A program made the translations under genes and the position numbers. DNA of 64,000 nt, taken from Carya illinoinensis. Lineage: Eukaryota > Streptophyta > Magnoliopsida > Fagales > Juglandaceae. Below, piece after piece: positions 62,715-64,000 of this stretch (within the stretch, counting starts at the first letter, position 1; every line of letters starts with the position of its first letter). Below the pieces are notes generated by a model. The model saw only the letters and a list, made by a program, of their open reading frames with translations, made no database searches and was not told the origin of the DNA. The stretch is from the NCBI RefSeq assembly GCF_018687715.1, contig NC_056762.1, forward strand, positions 37,032,864 to 37,096,863, given 5' to 3'.

Positions 62715-63098
62715 ATGATCGGGAGGGTCGCCCTCGTCAACTACGGTGAAGACTATGGCAAACTCGTTGTCATCGTCGATGTAATCGACCAAAACCGAGC
62801 TCTCGTGGATGCCCCTGATATGGAAAGATCCCAAATGAATTTCAAGAGGCTCTCTCTCACTGACCTTAAAATTGACATTAAGAGGATTCCTAAGAAGAAG
62901 GAATTGCTTGATGCTATGGAGAAAGCTGATGGTAAGAAGAAGTGGGATAATAGTTCCTGGGGCAGAAAGTTAATTGTTCAGAAGAGAAGGGCTTCTCTAA
63001 CTGACTTTGATAGTTTCAAACTTATGTTGGCAAAGATTAAGAGGGCTGGACTGGTAAGGCAAGAGCTCGCAAAACTGAAAAAGGAGAATGCTTCCTAA
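62715..63098 (+). CDS. RPL14: 60S ribosomal protein eL14 (RPL14) copy, intronless, probable retrocopy
   Basis: From ATG at 62715 the frame encodes 127 residues: [60 protein letters not shown] and a C-terminal [20 protein letters not shown]. This matches plant eL14 essentially end to end except for the N-terminus. The usual first seven or so residues (a MGFKRFVE-type start) are replaced by unrelated upstream sequence, although the frame is open back to 62694. The whole frame is uninterrupted by introns, and an A-rich run at 63327-63349 lies about 230 bases past the stop, where a poly(A) tail of a retrocopy would be. eL14 is a large-subunit ribosomal protein. Whether this copy is expressed cannot be told; the frame is undamaged, so it may be a recent retrocopy or a genuine gene with an unusual start. 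Confidence 0.85.
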   Translation: MIGRVALVNYGEDYGKLVVIVDVIDQNRALVDAPDMERSQMNFKRLSLTDLKIDIKRIPKKKELLDAMEKADGKKKWDNSSWGRKLIVQKRRASLTDFDSFKLMLAKIKRAGLVRQELAKLKKENAS

Positions 63099-64000
63099 GC
63101 ATAGTTTTTATATCTGTTTCCCAATTTTGTTATGAATTTTCTGCTGTTGTATGTTTGGATGGTGAGATTGTTTCAATGAAATCAGAGTTTCAGAGCAGCT
63201 TGAGTTTTTATATATTTCCGACAAGACTTAATTGATAGTCAGTTTTATTGGTAGACCTTTTCTTATCTGGATGTTCATGTTACTCAATATTTTAATCTTA
63301 GTGTGGGTATTCATCCTCTTTTCTTTAAAAAAAAAAACAAAACAAAAAATCTGTTAGTAATGGAATAATATGTTGGTGAGTGTTTCAAATCAAATCAAGT
63401 TATATGTGAAGAATCAATTGGTTTGGTATTTTGAGGAATAAAGCAACTGATGTTAAGAGGTATAACTACTGGACAAGTAAACTACATTCCTTCAATTCTC
63501 AATGTGTCCATGATATCAAGACTAGGCGCAATCCAATCCAACCCAAGTCAAGTTTAAACCTCAACTAATGAAAAACCCAATGCACACCCAACCCAACCCA
63601 ACTGAGCCAAATTCAGGCTAATAATCACAAATCTTTGTATCTCTGCCCGTAGGAATCCAAGGTGATGTCTTTAGCCCAGACTTTCTACAGATCCCATCAT
63701 GGACTAAAACAACCCTAATATATTTACTGATCCGAGTAGAGTGCCCCTGATACAGTTTCAATGTTGGGCTTAAATGCTTTTGCTATATATTGGAACGAAT
63801 TAAAATACCCATACAACAAATAAAATTAGAGAGAAACACTCATTATTAAAAGCAAACCATCCAACTAGAAATCTTTAGAACCATTGACAACCAAATATCT
63901 TCACAACCATAAAGCAACCGAAAGGGAAGAAGAGATACAACACCGTGGGTCTCAGTTTATTTACCATTTTTTCCCCTTTTATAAGCAAACTAGACAATCC
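63099..64000. other. 3' UTR of the eL14 copy and intergenic DNA
   Basis: 63099 to about 63326 reads as the 3' UTR of the eL14 copy and is followed by the A-rich run 63327-63349. The remainder shows no coding sequence, repeat or RNA gene that I can support. Confidence 0.5.

Overview
The window is nuclear DNA from a flowering plant. Coding sequence is split by GT-AG introns, AT-rich intergenic DNA is full of TA and GA microsatellites and short inverted-repeat elements, and the transposons are plant CACTA, Ty1/copia and LTR types. The gene families (LURP-one-related, NT-C2 coiled-coil, NF-YC, eL14, PRMT5, ABCD2) and the GAGATGAG-type MITEs suggest a woody eudicot, possibly a rosid of the Fagales. 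That placement is inference and I cannot name the species.

Layout. 0.8-1.8 kb: a three-exon LURP-one-related (LOR) gene. 5.0-10.2 kb: a complete non-autonomous CACTA transposon with a TGT target duplication. It carries intron-bearing pieces of two host genes (PRMT5 and the ABC transporter ABCD2) fused to each other, and it sits inside an older MITE. 12.8-17.7 kb: a full-length Ty1/copia retrotransposon with apparently identical 206-bp LTRs, a perfect TAGTT target duplication and an uninterrupted gag-pol. 19.0-19.9 kb: a second LOR gene whose last splice acceptor is duplicated. 22.9-27.8 kb (minus strand): a nine-exon gene for an NT-C2 plus coiled-coil protein, the largest host gene here. 28-36 kb: gene-poor DNA with several MITE families. 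36.1-39.4 kb: a 3.3-kb solo LTR (CCCTA target duplication) holding seven copies of a hairpin-forming repeat. 44.9-45.7 kb: an NF-YC histone-fold gene broken by a frameshift and a roughly 390-bp insertion.

46.1-60.3 kb is a transposon complex. One CACTA-type end at 46133 is followed by a decayed transposon protein gene, about 40 copies of an ACGTTCGAACGT-like palindrome and an extremely AT-rich kilobase. A second CACTA end at 50970 leads into an element with a captured MADS-box exon, a TNPA-like gene and a long, apparently intact TNP2 transposase, all on the minus strand. 62.7-63.1 kb: an intronless ribosomal protein eL14 copy that looks like a retrocopy.

How the parts relate. The two LOR genes are paralogues separated by two transposon insertions. 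The small CACTA at 5.0 kb and the large one at 50.97 kb share their terminal and subterminal sequence and a 3' exon in inverted orientation, so the TNP2/TNPA-bearing copy is a plausible source of transposase for the gene-fragment carrier. The host genes show no sign of operating as a cluster.
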